Shown: positions 19,405-27,905 of the stretch, one piece after another
Position numbering within the stretch: the first letter of the stretch is position 1
How the letters are laid out: every line of letters starts with the position of its first letter
Assembly: GCA_964576715.1 (NCBI GenBank)
Contig: CAZNWE010000010.1
Location: 1 to 64,000, forward strand
DNA from: SLRI01 sp964576715
GTDB taxonomy: Bacteria; Pseudomonadota; Alphaproteobacteria; Geminicoccales; Geminicoccaceae
Length of the DNA: 64,000 nt
Reading direction: 5' to 3'
Program-made: the position numbers and the translations under genes
The notes under the pieces: generated by a model
The model's database searches: none
The model's input: only the letters and a program-made list of their open reading frames with translations
Told to the model about the DNA's origin: nothing

Positions 19405-20082
19405 TCAGCCGACATGAACGGGGAAGCGCCGGTTGAGCGTGTAGACGGTGAGCAGGACGAGAAACGAGAAGACCAGGAGGCCGGCCGAGAGGATATGGGC
19501 GGCCTGGTAGTTGATCGTCTCGACATGCTCGTAGATGGCGATCGAGATCACCTTGGTGCGGCCGGGAATGTTGCCGCCGACCATGAGCACCACGCCGAAC
19601 TCGCCGATGGTATGGGCGAAGCTGAGCACAGCGGCCGTGATGTAGCCGCGCAGCGCCATCGGCGAGGCCACGGTGAAGAACGCGTCGAGCGGGGAGGCAC
19701 GCAGCGTCGCCGCGGCCTCGAGCGGACCCCTGCCGATCGCCTCGAAGGTCGCCTGGAGCGGCTGGACGGTGAACGGCAGCGAGTAGAAGACCGAGGCGAC
19801 GACCAGGCCGCTGAAGGCGAAGGTCAAGGTCGAGCCGGTCAAGCTCACCCAGAAGGCGCCGAGCGGGGCGGTCGGGTTCAAGAGGACGAGGAGATAGAAG
19901 CCCAGGACCGTGGGCGGCAGGACCAGGGGCAGCGCGGTGAGCGCCTCGACGACCGGCTTGGTCCGGCTCCGGGTATGCGCCAGCCACCAGGCGAGCGGCG
20001 TGCCGAGGACGAGGAGGACGACGGTGGTGACGAGGGCGAGATGCAGCGTCAGCCAGAGTGGGCCGAGGTCAGGCAGCGTCAT
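19405..20082 (-). CDS. modB: Molybdate ABC transporter permease
   Basis: The 225-residue inner-membrane permease begins MTLPDLGPLWLTLHLALVTTVVLLV and has about five membrane segments. The EAA-type coupling loop reads EAAATLRASPLDAFFTVASP, and HTIGEFGVVLMVGGNIPG is highly typical of ModB. Its start codon at 20082 lies inside the 3' end of modA (14-base overlap), so expression is coupled. It forms the molybdate channel with ModC. An upstream in-frame ATG at 20097 would deepen the overlap and is less likely. Confidence 0.94.
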   Translation of the reverse strand: MTLPDLGPLWLTLHLALVTTVVLLVLGTPLAWWLAHTRSRTKPVVEALTALPLVLPPTVLGFYLLVLLNPTAPLGAFWVSLTGSTLTFAFSGLVVASVFYSLPFTVQPLQATFEAIGRGPLEAAATLRASPLDAFFTVASPMALRGYITAAVLSFAHTIGEFGVVLMVGGNIPGRTKVISIAIYEHVETINYQAAHILSAGLLVFSFLVLLTVYTLNRRFPVHVG

Positions 20083-20848
20083 CGCTGGCGAGCGCATAGC
20101 CGTAGGCCTCGATGATCGCCGTCGCTTGCGGGCTCGCGAGAAACTCGAGGAACGCCGCCGCCGCGGCACTCTCGGCGCCCGGCTGCAGCAGGATCGCATC
20201 CTGGCGAATGGCCGAGAACAGCTCTTGTGGCACTTCCCAGAGGCTGCCTTCGGTCGGGTTGCGCGGGCTCATCACCGCCGCGAGGGCGACAAAGCCGAGT
20301 TCGGCCGCCCCGGTCGCCACCATCGAGTGGGTCTGCCCGATATTCTGGCCCATCACCAGCTTGTCCTGGAGTTCCGCCCAGAGGCCGAGCGCCTCCAGCG
20401 TCTGTTGCGCGGCGAGGCCGTAGGGAGCGAGGTCGGGATTGGCGATCGCGAGGTGGCGGAAGGTCCCAGCCTCGAGCACTGGCGCACCGTCGCCGTCGAT
20501 CAGCGTCGCGTCGGCGCTCCAAAGGGCCAGCTTGCCGATGCCATAGGTGAACCGGGTGCCGGCGACGGCCGCACCCTCGGCCTCGAGCCGTGCGGGCGTC
20601 GCGGCATCGGCCGAGAGCAGCACCTCGAACGGCGCGCCGGCCACGATCTGGGCGTAGAGCTTGCCGGTCGAGCCCGTGGTCGCAATCAGCGTGTGGCCGG
20701 TCTCGGTCGTGAAGATCGGCTGCAGTGCCTCGATCACCTCGGCGAAATTGGCCGCGACGGCGACCAGCACCTCGTCGGCAGCCGCTGGCAGGGACACCGG
20801 CCAGACGAGGAGCGCGGCAGCGGCGAGCAGCGGACGACGAGACGGCAT
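20069..20848 (-). CDS. modA: Molybdate ABC transporter binding protein
   Basis: The 259-residue periplasmic protein has a signal peptide (MPSRRPLLAAAALLVWPVSLPAAA) and then VLVAVAANFAEVIEALQPIF, the standard ModA opening. GSTGKLYAQIVAGAPFEVLLSAD carries the oxyanion-binding Ser/Thr loop, and MGQNIGQTHSMVATGAAELGFVAL lines the second lobe. It captures molybdate (or tungstate) and delivers it to ModBC. A single-domain ModE gene lies 64 bases upstream on the same strand, with a possible ModE site between. Confidence 0.94.
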   Translation of the reverse strand: MPSRRPLLAAAALLVWPVSLPAAADEVLVAVAANFAEVIEALQPIFTTETGHTLIATTGSTGKLYAQIVAGAPFEVLLSADAATPARLEAEGAAVAGTRFTYGIGKLALWSADATLIDGDGAPVLEAGTFRHLAIANPDLAPYGLAAQQTLEALGLWAELQDKLVMGQNIGQTHSMVATGAAELGFVALAAVMSPRNPTEGSLWEVPQELFSAIRQDAILLQPGAESAAAAAFLEFLASPQATAIIEAYGYALASDDAA

Positions 20849-20861
20849 GGCACTCTCCGCA

Positions 20862-20880
20862 ATGCGTTATGTTGCGTCAT
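20862..20880 (-). promoter_or_regulatory. Possible ModE operator before modA
   Basis: The bases ATGCGTTATGTTGCGTCAT are a partly dyad-symmetric sequence containing CGTTATGTTG, close to the CGTTATATTG half-site of the E. coli modA operator. It lies 14 bases upstream of the modA start in the modE-modA gap. The second half-site is poor, so this is a suggestion only. Confidence 0.3.
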
Positions 20881-20912
20881 ACCTATCGAAGCGACGCATG
20901 GCTCCACAAGCG

Positions 20913-21284
20913 TTATTCTTCACTGGACATATCGACCAGCAGCCGGCGCAGGCCCGCGAGCTCGCCCTCGATCGCCGCCGCGGTGAGGGCTTCCATCCGC
21001 CGGTAGCGCCCGAGCACCTCGTCCCCGGTGGCAGTCAGCACCGCGCCACCCTTGGCCCGGCCGCCGCGGCTGGTGACGACCAGCGGGGCTCGAAAGCAAC
21101 GGTTCATGGTCTCGACCAGCAGCCAGGCGCGCTTGTAGCTCATGCCCATGCGCCGGCCGGCAGCGGCGATCGAGCCGGTCTCCTTGATGCCCTCGAGGAT
21201 GTCGGCCTTGCCGGGGCCGATCGCGATATCGGACTCGAGGACGATCCGCAGGCGGGCGCCGGCGCGCTGGTTGCCGGCCTTCAT
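20913..21284 (-). CDS. Single-domain ModE-like molybdate regulator
   Basis: The 123-residue protein is the N-terminal winged helix of ModE without the C-terminal molybdate-binding domains. It has LRIVLESDIAIGPGKADILEGI, the recognition segment SIAAAGRRMGMSYKRAWLLVETMN, then FRAPLVVTSRGGRAKGGAVLTATG. Full ModE binds the modABC promoter when molybdate is present; this short form must sense molybdate differently or lean on another partner. ATG 21284 is favoured over 21332, which would lie inside glgP. It sits 16 bases after the glgP stop and 64 bases before modA, so it may also be read from the glgP transcript. Confidence 0.88.
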   Translation of the reverse strand: MKAGNQRAGARLRIVLESDIAIGPGKADILEGIKETGSIAAAGRRMGMSYKRAWLLVETMNRCFRAPLVVTSRGGRAKGGAVLTATGDEVLGRYRRMEALTAAAIEGELAGLRRLLVDMSSEE

Positions 21285-21300
21285 CGCCGGCGGGCGGTGC

Positions 21301-23754
21301 TCACCCGCGGACGCGCCAGATCTCGTCGGCATACTCGCCGATCGTGCGGTCGGAGGAGAACCAGGCCATCCGCGCGGTGTTGAGCGCGCCCATGCGGGTC
21401 CAATGGCGCTGATCGACGAACACCGTGTCGATCGCCCGCTGCTGCTCGTAGTAGGCCGCGAAATCGACGGTCACCATGAAATGGTCGAAGTTCTTGAGGT
21501 CGTCGACGATCGGGCGGAAGCGACCGGAATCGGTGGCCGAGAAGTGGCCGCGATCGAGCAGCTCGAGCACCCGCGCCAGCGTCGGCGACGCCGCGATCGC
21601 GGTTCTGGCCACATCCCGGCGCAGCCGCGCCTCGAGCACCTCGTCCGCGGTCATCCCGAAGATGAAGAAGTTCTCGGCCCCGACATGCTCGCGCATCTCG
21701 ACATTGGCCCCGTCGAGCGTGCCGACGGTCAAGGCACCGTTGAGCGCGAACTTCATGTTGCCGGTGCCGGACGCCTCCATGCCGGCGGTCGAGATCTGCT
21801 CCGAGAGATCGGCCGCCGGGATCATCCGCTCGGCCAGCGTCACGTTGTAGTTGGGCAGGAAGAGCACCTTGAGCCGGTCGCCGACGAGCGGGTCGTTGTT
21901 GACCACCTCGGCCACGTCGTTGATCAGCTTGATGATCAGCTTGGCGCGATTGTAGGAGGGCGCAGCCTTGCCGGCGAACAGCTTGACCCTGGGCGTCCAG
22001 TCCTTCTCGGGTGCGGTGCGGATCGCATCGTAAAGGGCGATCGCCTCGAGGATGTTGAGCAGCTGCCGCTTGTATTCGTGGATCCGCTTGATCTGGATGT
22101 CGAACATCGCGTCAGGATCGAGGGCGAGGCCGTGCTGCTCGGCGATGGTCCGGGCGAGCAGCACCTTGTTCTGCCGCTTGACGCTGCGAAAGGCGCTCTG
22201 GAAGGCCGCATCATCGACCAAGGGCTCGATCGCCTCGATCCGCTGCACGTCGTTGCGCCAGGCATCGCCGATGCTCTCGTCGAGCAGGGCCGAGAGGCCG
22301 GGATTGCAGCCCATCAGCCAGCGCCGGGGCGTGATGCCGTTGGTCTTGTTGGTGATCTTGTCGGGAAACCGCTTGTGCAGCGACTTGAACACGGTCTCCT
22401 TCATCAGCTCGGTGTGCAGGGCGGAAACGCCATTCACCTTGCGCGCCCCGATGAAAGCCAGATGCCCCATGCGGACCGCACGGCCATAGCCTTCCTCGAT
22501 CAGCGACACGTCGGAAAGGAACGGGTCGTCATTGCCCGGTGACTTGCGCAGCTCGTTCAGCACATGCGCGTTGAGGTCGTAGATCAGCTGCATGTGACGC
22601 GGCAGCATCTGCTCCATCAGCTGCACCGGCCAGCGCTCGAGCGCTTCCGGCAGCAGGGTGTGGTTGGTGTAGTTGACCACCTCTTGGACGATGCCGAAGG
22701 CCTTGGTGAACGGCATGTCGTGCTCGTCGATCAGCAGCCGCAACAGCTCCGGCACGGCGATCGCCGGGTGGGTGTCGTTGAGCTGGATGGCGATGTGGTC
22801 GCCCAGATTGTCGAGCGCATCGAAGTGCCGAAGATGCCGCCTGACGATGTCCATGAGGCTGGCGGCGGTGAAGAAATACTCCTGCTTGAGGCGCAGTTCC
22901 TGGCCGGCCTGGGTGGCGTCGTTGGGATAGAGGACCCGGCTGATGCTCTCGGCCGCGATCTGCTCGCCGACGGCCGCCTTGTAGTCGCCGCGATTGAAGG
23001 CCTCGAGATCGATCAGGTTGCCGCTCTGCCCGGACCACAGGCGCAGCGTGTTGATGTTCTTGCCGCCATAGCCCGCGATCATCGTGTCGTAGGCGACGGC
23101 GAGGACCCGTTGGCCGCCCTCCCAGATGAAGCGGCGCTTGCCGTCGTCGTCGATCACATCCCGGACGTGGCCGCCGAAGCGGATCGGGTAGACGGCCTCC
23201 GGCCGCTCGAACTCCCAGGGATTGCCGAAGGCGAGCCAGTCCTCGGGCCGCTCCACCTGCCAGCCCTTGTCGAAGCCCTGCTTGAACAGGCCGTGCTCGT
23301 AGCGGATGCCGTAGCCGAAGCCGGCGATGCCGATCGAGGCCATGCTTTCCATGAAGCAGGCGGCGAGCCGCCCGAGCCCGCCATTGCCGAGTGCCGCGTC
23401 CGGCTCGGACCGGAACACCGCATCGGCGTCCACCCCGAGCCCGCCGAGCGCTTCCCGGAACGGCTCCATGAGCCGGAGATTGTTGAGGCTGTCGGCGAGG
23501 AGGCGGCCGATCAGGAACTCGAGCGAGAGATAATAGACGCGCTTGCGGCGCTGCTCGTAGATGCCGCGCGTGCTGTCCATCCAGGCATCGACCATGCGGT
23601 CGCGGGTGGCGAGGGCGGTCGCGAAGAACCAGTCATGGGTGGTGGCATGGTCCGGGTCCTTGCCGACGGCATAGATCAGCTTGCCGAGAATAGCCTTCTT
23701 GACGCCGTCCAGATCCATCGAGCGAGGCGGCAGGGAATAGGCGGTCTCGTTCAT
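21301..23754 (-). CDS. glgP: Glycogen/maltodextrin phosphorylase
   Basis: The 817-residue enzyme releases glucose-1-phosphate from alpha-glucans using pyridoxal phosphate. RVYYLSLEFLIGRLLADSLNN, LGNGGLGRLAACFMESMAS and IQLNDTHPAIAVPELLR are family landmarks. The cofactor lysine is in EASGTGNMKFALNGALTVG near the C-terminus. Length and motifs are complete. ATG 23754 begins MNETAYSLPPRSMDLDGVKKA; an upstream extension is arbitrary. No other glycogen genes are present here. It is followed on the same strand by modE and the molybdate transporter, an association with no obvious functional logic. Confidence 0.96.
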   Translation of the reverse strand: MNETAYSLPPRSMDLDGVKKAILGKLIYAVGKDPDHATTHDWFFATALATRDRMVDAWMDSTRGIYEQRRKRVYYLSLEFLIGRLLADSLNNLRLMEPFREALGGLGVDADAVFRSEPDAALGNGGLGRLAACFMESMASIGIAGFGYGIRYEHGLFKQGFDKGWQVERPEDWLAFGNPWEFERPEAVYPIRFGGHVRDVIDDDGKRRFIWEGGQRVLAVAYDTMIAGYGGKNINTLRLWSGQSGNLIDLEAFNRGDYKAAVGEQIAAESISRVLYPNDATQAGQELRLKQEYFFTAASLMDIVRRHLRHFDALDNLGDHIAIQLNDTHPAIAVPELLRLLIDEHDMPFTKAFGIVQEVVNYTNHTLLPEALERWPVQLMEQMLPRHMQLIYDLNAHVLNELRKSPGNDDPFLSDVSLIEEGYGRAVRMGHLAFIGARKVNGVSALHTELMKETVFKSLHKRFPDKITNKTNGITPRRWLMGCNPGLSALLDESIGDAWRNDVQRIEAIEPLVDDAAFQSAFRSVKRQNKVLLARTIAEQHGLALDPDAMFDIQIKRIHEYKRQLLNILEAIALYDAIRTAPEKDWTPRVKLFAGKAAPSYNRAKLIIKLINDVAEVVNNDPLVGDRLKVLFLPNYNVTLAERMIPAADLSEQISTAGMEASGTGNMKFALNGALTVGTLDGANVEMREHVGAENFFIFGMTADEVLEARLRRDVARTAIAASPTLARVLELLDRGHFSATDSGRFRPIVDDLKNFDHFMVTVDFAAYYEQQRAIDTVFVDQRHWTRMGALNTARMAWFSSDRTIGEYADEIWRVRG

Positions 23755-23866
23755 GCGCGGAACGTCCCGGTAGTGGGGGGTCGAGCATCGCGATAGACTG
23801 TATTGGCCGTCGACCGCAAGCGTCGATTGCAGCCGGCCGCCATGCGCGCGCACCGCTGGCAGCGGC

Positions 23867-24895
23867 TCAGACGGGCTTCTCGAGCAGATGCATCTGGCAG
23901 CTGAGCAGCAGCCGGTCGAGATGGAGGCGGCGGATCACCTGCTCCGCGCGGTCGAGCAGACGCGAATCGCGGCGGCCCTCCCGAAGCGACCGGGGCACCA
24001 CCAGCGGCACGAAGATCCGCACCGCCGAGCGGCGCAGGGCGAGGCCCTGGCGCTGCGCCTGGCGGGTCAGCCGGCAGGGCTTGAGCACGTTGAAGTGGCC
24101 GATCTGCTGGTTGCGCTCGGCCGTCTCGAGGTCGGTGAAGTGATGCCCGGTGAGCCGGAGATAGGGCCTGAACAAGCGTGCCTTGAGGCGCTCGCGGGCG
24201 ACCAGGTCGGCGGGTCGGCGACCGCTCGCCAGGAGCATCAGCGACAGTGCACCTTCCTGCAGGAGACGACGGTACTCGAGACCATTGGGGGTGGTCAGCA
24301 GCACGCGCCCGCCGGGCTTGAGCACCCGGGCGAACTCGCCGAGCAGCGCCTCCGACTGGGCCGGCTGGAGATGCTCGATCATCTCGGAATTGAAGATGAA
24401 GTCGACGCTGCGCTCGCGGATCGGCAGCCGGGTGGCATCCGCCTCGACGAAGACGTGGCGCGGATCGTGGGCGAACTGGCGCGCCGGTCCGAGCATCGCG
24501 CTCGAGGCCCAATCGAGCACCACGAGGGCGTGGTAGCGGCTTTGCGCATGGCCGACGAGCGAGCGCAGGATCTCTCCCGAGCCGCCGCCGACATCGAGGG
24601 CGACGCCGAGATCGGCGGGCAGCAGATCGACCAGCGCCTGTTTCTTGCTCCGCCGATAGTAGCGCTCGACGGCATCGAACGGGCCGTCGAAGAAATCGCC
24701 CGGGACGGGCGGCTTGCTGCCGTTGACCGCTTCGTAATAGTCGCGCAGGCCAGGGTCCTGCAGCTCGGGGTTGAGGCGGAGCACGTGATCGGCCACGACG
24801 TAGCGGGCCTGCCGGCCGGCGACGGTGCCGGCGGCGCGGTCGAGCTGCAGCGGCTCGCCGGTTCGAGGACAGGCGAAGATGTCGAGGCTGTCCAT
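23867..24895 (-). CDS. Class I SAM-dependent methyltransferase
   Basis: The 342-residue protein starts with a short Trm112-like segment (DIFACPRTGEPLQLDRAAG). A Rossmann methyltransferase domain follows: VALDVGGGSGEILRSLVG binds S-adenosylmethionine, VFVEADATRLPI is motif II/III, and IFNSEMIEHLQP then FARVLKPGGRVLLTTPN are later motifs. The C-terminal 110 residues are basic and rich in Arg, without a recognised domain. The target cannot be named; many such enzymes act in lipid, quinone or surface-glycan modification. It is divergent from the CBS gene, with a palindrome in the shared upstream region. Confidence 0.8.
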   Translation of the reverse strand: MDSLDIFACPRTGEPLQLDRAAGTVAGRQARYVVADHVLRLNPELQDPGLRDYYEAVNGSKPPVPGDFFDGPFDAVERYYRRSKKQALVDLLPADLGVALDVGGGSGEILRSLVGHAQSRYHALVVLDWASSAMLGPARQFAHDPRHVFVEADATRLPIRERSVDFIFNSEMIEHLQPAQSEALLGEFARVLKPGGRVLLTTPNGLEYRRLLQEGALSLMLLASGRRPADLVARERLKARLFRPYLRLTGHHFTDLETAERNQQIGHFNVLKPCRLTRQAQRQGLALRRSAVRIFVPLVVPRSLREGRRDSRLLDRAEQVIRRLHLDRLLLSCQMHLLEKPV

Positions 24896-24931
24896 GGCGG
24901 CCTACTCGATCGGCGAAGGAACCGACGATAT

Positions 24932-24950
24932 CAACTATTAGTTGTATAAT
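24932..24950. promoter_or_regulatory. Palindrome and TATAAT box in divergent promoter region
   Basis: CAACTA-T-TAGTTG (24932-24944) is a perfect 13-base palindrome directly followed by TATAAT (24945-24950), in an unusually AT-rich patch between the divergent methyltransferase and CBS-protein genes. TATAAT would suit a rightward promoter, although no good -35 box is visible at the right spacing. An operator function is inferred. Confidence 0.4.
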
Positions 24951-25095
24951 TCATCACTGCCTCGCCCGTCAAGCGGCCCGGCGATGCCGAAGGCACTGGC
25001 GGCGAAGCTTGGTGATTGAGCCTGGCGGCCAGCTGGTGCACAATTGCGTTGTCAACGGCTCATGAACCAACGGCCGGGTCAATGGGGAGGCAACC

Positions 25096-25530
25096 ATGAC
25101 GACCATCCGCCAGGTCCTCCAGCGCAAGGGGGGCGATGTTCTGACCATCGACGCCGACGAGACGGTCTATCGGGCGATCGAGATCATGGCGGAGCGCGAT
25201 ATCGGGGCGCTGGTGGTGGCGGAGAACGGCCGGCCCGTCGGGCTGTTGAGCGAGCGCGATTACGCCCGTGAGGTCATTCTCAAGGGCCGCTCGTCGCGCG
25301 ACACCGCGGTTCGCGACGTGATGGCCGAAAACTACCCCAAGACGACCCCCGACCAGACGGTGGAGGACGGCATGGCGGTGATGACCGAGAAGCGCATTCG
25401 CCATCTCCTGGTGATGGAGAACGGTCGCCTGGTCGGGCTGGTGTCGATCGGCGATCTCGTGAAGGCGGTGATCGACCAGCAGCAATCGACCATCGAGCAA
25501 CTCGTCGGCTACGTCAGCGGCAATTCCTGA
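25096..25530 (+). CDS. Two-CBS-domain protein
   Basis: The 144-residue soluble protein consists almost entirely of two CBS repeats (ETVYRAIEIMAERDIGALVVAENGRPVGLLSERD and QTVEDGMAVMTEKRIRHLLVMENGRLVGLVSIGD). Such stand-alone CBS pairs bind adenine nucleotides or related ligands and often act as energy or stress sensors for a partner. GGGAGG precedes the ATG by 5 bases. Its 3' end overlaps the convergent OpgC-like gene by 22 bases. The partner protein is unknown. Confidence 0.93.
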   Translation: MTTIRQVLQRKGGDVLTIDADETVYRAIEIMAERDIGALVVAENGRPVGLLSERDYAREVILKGRSSRDTAVRDVMAENYPKTTPDQTVEDGMAVMTEKRIRHLLVMENGRLVGLVSIGDLVKAVIDQQQSTIEQLVGYVSGNS

Positions 25531-26777
25531 GCCGCAGCACCGCCGCCCGCGCGCCGCTGAACCCGCGCCGCCTCCGCGGCCGGCGGGACGGCGCGCCCGG
25601 GTGCCGCCTTCGGCATCGTCCGGCGCCACGGTTCGCTCTTGTACCAGGCGACCATGTAGGCAACGGCGACGATAGTGCCGAGCCCGAACAGGTTGACCAG
25701 GGCCACGGTCAGCGGAGCGCGGCCCAGCTGATCGAGCACGATGGTCAGGATCCAGGCCAGCGCCATGCTGGTCAGGAAGGTGGCGAGGGCTTGCTGCCCG
25801 ACCTTGATGACGACTCGCCACGGCCAGTTGTAGAGCGCCTGCTCGCGCCCCTTGATCAGCCAAACGGCGAGATAGGCCAACGCCATGATATGCAGGTAGC
25901 GCAACGGATGGTGGTTGGTCTTGAAGATGCCGCCCTGATCATGCCAGCGCATCCAGAGGGCATCGTGGATGGTGTGCAGGACGGGCACCTGAGTGTATAT
26001 CTGCCAGCGGCTCAAGGGGATCATCAGCAGCACATAGGCAGCCGCCGCGACCAGCAGCCAGGGCTTGACGGGTGGCGGCTTGATCCAGCCCCGCGCCAGC
26101 ATGAAGCCGGTGAAGAACAAGAGCTGCCAGCAGAGCGGGTTGAAGAACCAGCGCCGGTCGGACCAGGGCTCGGCCGGAAAGCTCAGGTTGAAGACCCAGG
26201 CGGCGGCGTAGAGCGCCAGACAAAAGCCGATCGCCGCATTCACGTGCACCCGCTGCAAGGCCATGACCAACGGCACCATCATCAAGATGACGATGTACAT
26301 CGGCAGGATGTCGAAATAGTTGGGCACGTAGGTCAGCGTGAACAGGCCGACCAGTTGCGGCCCGGGATCGTCGAAGAATGGGCCAAGGTTGAGACCGGCG
26401 ATGTAGTCGCGGGCGCCCTCGGCACCGCTATACCAGTCGTAGGCGACGACCGAGATCGCGGCGACGACGAAAAAAAGACCGAGATGCGCCCAGTAGACCT
26501 GCCAGCAGCGCAAGGCGATCCGCCGCACGCCCATCCAGAACCCGGCCTTGACGAAGGTGGCGCCAAAGGCGATCGCCGCAGCGTAGCCCGAGCAGAAGAC
26601 GAACATCTCGGCCGCATCCGAGGGGCCGAAGCGCGCCGGAATCCAGTTGCCCCAGGGGTTGCGCTGGATATGCGCCACCAGGATGATCAGCATGGCGAGG
26701 CCGCGAAAGAAATCGAGCCGGGGATCGCGCGGGCTCTTGCCTTGGGGGGGCGCTGACGAGATGTTCTCGGGCATCAT
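25509..26777 (-). CDS. OpgC-domain membrane protein
   Basis: The 422-residue protein has about ten membrane segments and the OpgC family pattern: RLDFFRGLAMLIILVAHIQRNPWGNWIPARFGPSDAAEMFVFCSGY near the start, FDILPMYIVILMMVPLVMAL in the middle, and GQQALATFLTSMALAWIL late. OpgC proteins decorate osmoregulated periplasmic glucans with succinyl groups. No opgG/H genes are visible here, so the acceptor is uncertain. The C-terminal 45 residues are a basic, Ala/Arg-rich tail that overlaps the CBS gene on the other strand by 22 bases; an adjacent in-frame ATG at 26774 is an alternative start. Confidence 0.88.
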   Translation of the reverse strand: MMPENISSAPPQGKSPRDPRLDFFRGLAMLIILVAHIQRNPWGNWIPARFGPSDAAEMFVFCSGYAAAIAFGATFVKAGFWMGVRRIALRCWQVYWAHLGLFFVVAAISVVAYDWYSGAEGARDYIAGLNLGPFFDDPGPQLVGLFTLTYVPNYFDILPMYIVILMMVPLVMALQRVHVNAAIGFCLALYAAAWVFNLSFPAEPWSDRRWFFNPLCWQLLFFTGFMLARGWIKPPPVKPWLLVAAAAYVLLMIPLSRWQIYTQVPVLHTIHDALWMRWHDQGGIFKTNHHPLRYLHIMALAYLAVWLIKGREQALYNWPWRVVIKVGQQALATFLTSMALAWILTIVLDQLGRAPLTVALVNLFGLGTIVAVAYMVAWYKSEPWRRTMPKAAPGRAVPPAAEAARVQRRAGGGAAAQELPLT

Positions 26778-26895
26778 GGGTCCGACCGTGGCGTCACATC
26801 CTGTGCGGGCACCTACGCAGCCACCGTACGAGGCGTCGTTGCACCGCAGAAATCACCGACGCGGCTGTCGCGTCAAGTCGGCAGGGCGGTACCGG

Positions 26896-27300
26896 GTGGC
26901 CACTCCCGTCGTGCTGGCCCTGACGATCGCCGCGGCGACGGCCCTCCTGGGCGACACGTCCCTGGCGCAGGATCGCGCCGACCCCGCCACCCGGCCGGCA
27001 CCGAATGTCGAGCGGCAGGTCGACCGGCTGGAGCGGCGTGGTGCGGCCGACCCGCTGACCCGCCGGCGCCTGCGGGACCAGTTGCGGCGCGAGCCGCGCG
27101 GTGCCGAACGGTCGGCCGCGGAGCGCCGCCTGGAGCGGCTGCCGGAGCAGGAGGCGGCACCGCACGCCCCGCTGCCCGCCCCACCAGCACCGGACTCGCT
27201 GCCGTCGTCGCTGCGCCCCGGGTTCGGCGGCAGCGGCGGCGGGCCCGGTGTCGGTGGCCACGTGGTGCCGCCCGGCGGGCGCAGCGGTGCCGTGCGCTGA
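26896..27300 (+). CDS. Hypothetical small secreted protein, Arg/Pro-rich
   Basis: From a GTG at 26896 the frame gives 134 residues: a hydrophobic leader (VVLALTIAAATALLGDTSLAQ), an Arg/Glu-rich helical stretch with repeated RRL motifs, a Pro/Ala-rich linker, and a Gly-rich tail (GFGGSGGGPGVGGHVV). I do not recognise a family. It ends 5 bases before the phosphatase gene, suggesting co-transcription. The start is uncertain: earlier TTG and ATG codons in the same frame would add a basic N-terminus. The leader and good spacing to the next gene are the main arguments that it is real. Confidence 0.5.
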   Translation: MATPVVLALTIAAATALLGDTSLAQDRADPATRPAPNVERQVDRLERRGAADPLTRRRLRDQLRREPRGAERSAAERRLERLPEQEAAPHAPLPAPPAPDSLPSSLRPGFGGSGGGPGVGGHVVPPGGRSGAVR

Positions 27301-27305
27301 AGGCG

Positions 27306-27905
27306 ATGCGCCAGGTCGACATCTTCCTGTTGCGCCACGGCGAGACCGTCTGGAACCGCGAGCGGCGGGTGCAGGGCTGGAAGGATTCGCCCTTGACCCC
27401 GCTCGGGCTGGAGCAGGCCCGCCGCTATGCCGCAGCACTCGAGCCGCTGCTCGACCCGTTAAACGACTATCGGCTGATCGCGAGCCCGCTCGGCCGGGCG
27501 CTGCACACGGCGACCATCATCGCCCAAGCCCTGGGCCGGGAGACCCACGAGATCACGACCGACGAGCGGCTCAAGGAGATGGCCTGGGGACGCTGGGACG
27601 GGATGACCGCGGCCGAGATCGAGGCGCTGGACCCCGAACTCTGGCAGGCCAGGATCGACGACCGCTGGAGCCGGCCGCCGCCCGGCGGTGGCGAGACCCA
27701 GCAGGACCTGTTCGACCGGGCGGTCGCCTGGCTCGGCTCGGTCGAGCCGGGTGCGCGGCTGGTGGTGGTGGCGCACGGTGCCCTCGGCCGGGCGGTGCGC
27801 TGCGCCTATGCCGGCCAGCCGCCGGCGGCGATGCTCGATCTCGAGCAGCCGCAGGACGCCTTCTTCAGGCTCCGCGGCGGGGTGATCACCCGGATCGAGG
27901 CCTAG
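27306..27905 (+). CDS. Histidine phosphatase family protein (phosphoglycerate mutase-like)
   Basis: The 199-residue enzyme carries the catalytic LLRHGETVWNRERRVQGWKDSPLTPLG motif with the phospho-accepting histidine. The second-shell Arg is in ASPLGRALHTA, the acid-base Glu in LKEMAWGRWDGM, and the second His in VVVAHGALGRAV. Such enzymes dephosphorylate sugars, cofactors or phosphoproteins; the substrate cannot be told. Its last 4 bases overlap the convergent MOSC gene. Confidence 0.93.
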   Translation: MRQVDIFLLRHGETVWNRERRVQGWKDSPLTPLGLEQARRYAAALEPLLDPLNDYRLIASPLGRALHTATIIAQALGRETHEITTDERLKEMAWGRWDGMTAAEIEALDPELWQARIDDRWSRPPPGGGETQQDLFDRAVAWLGSVEPGARLVVVAHGALGRAVRCAYAGQPPAAMLDLEQPQDAFFRLRGGVITRIEA

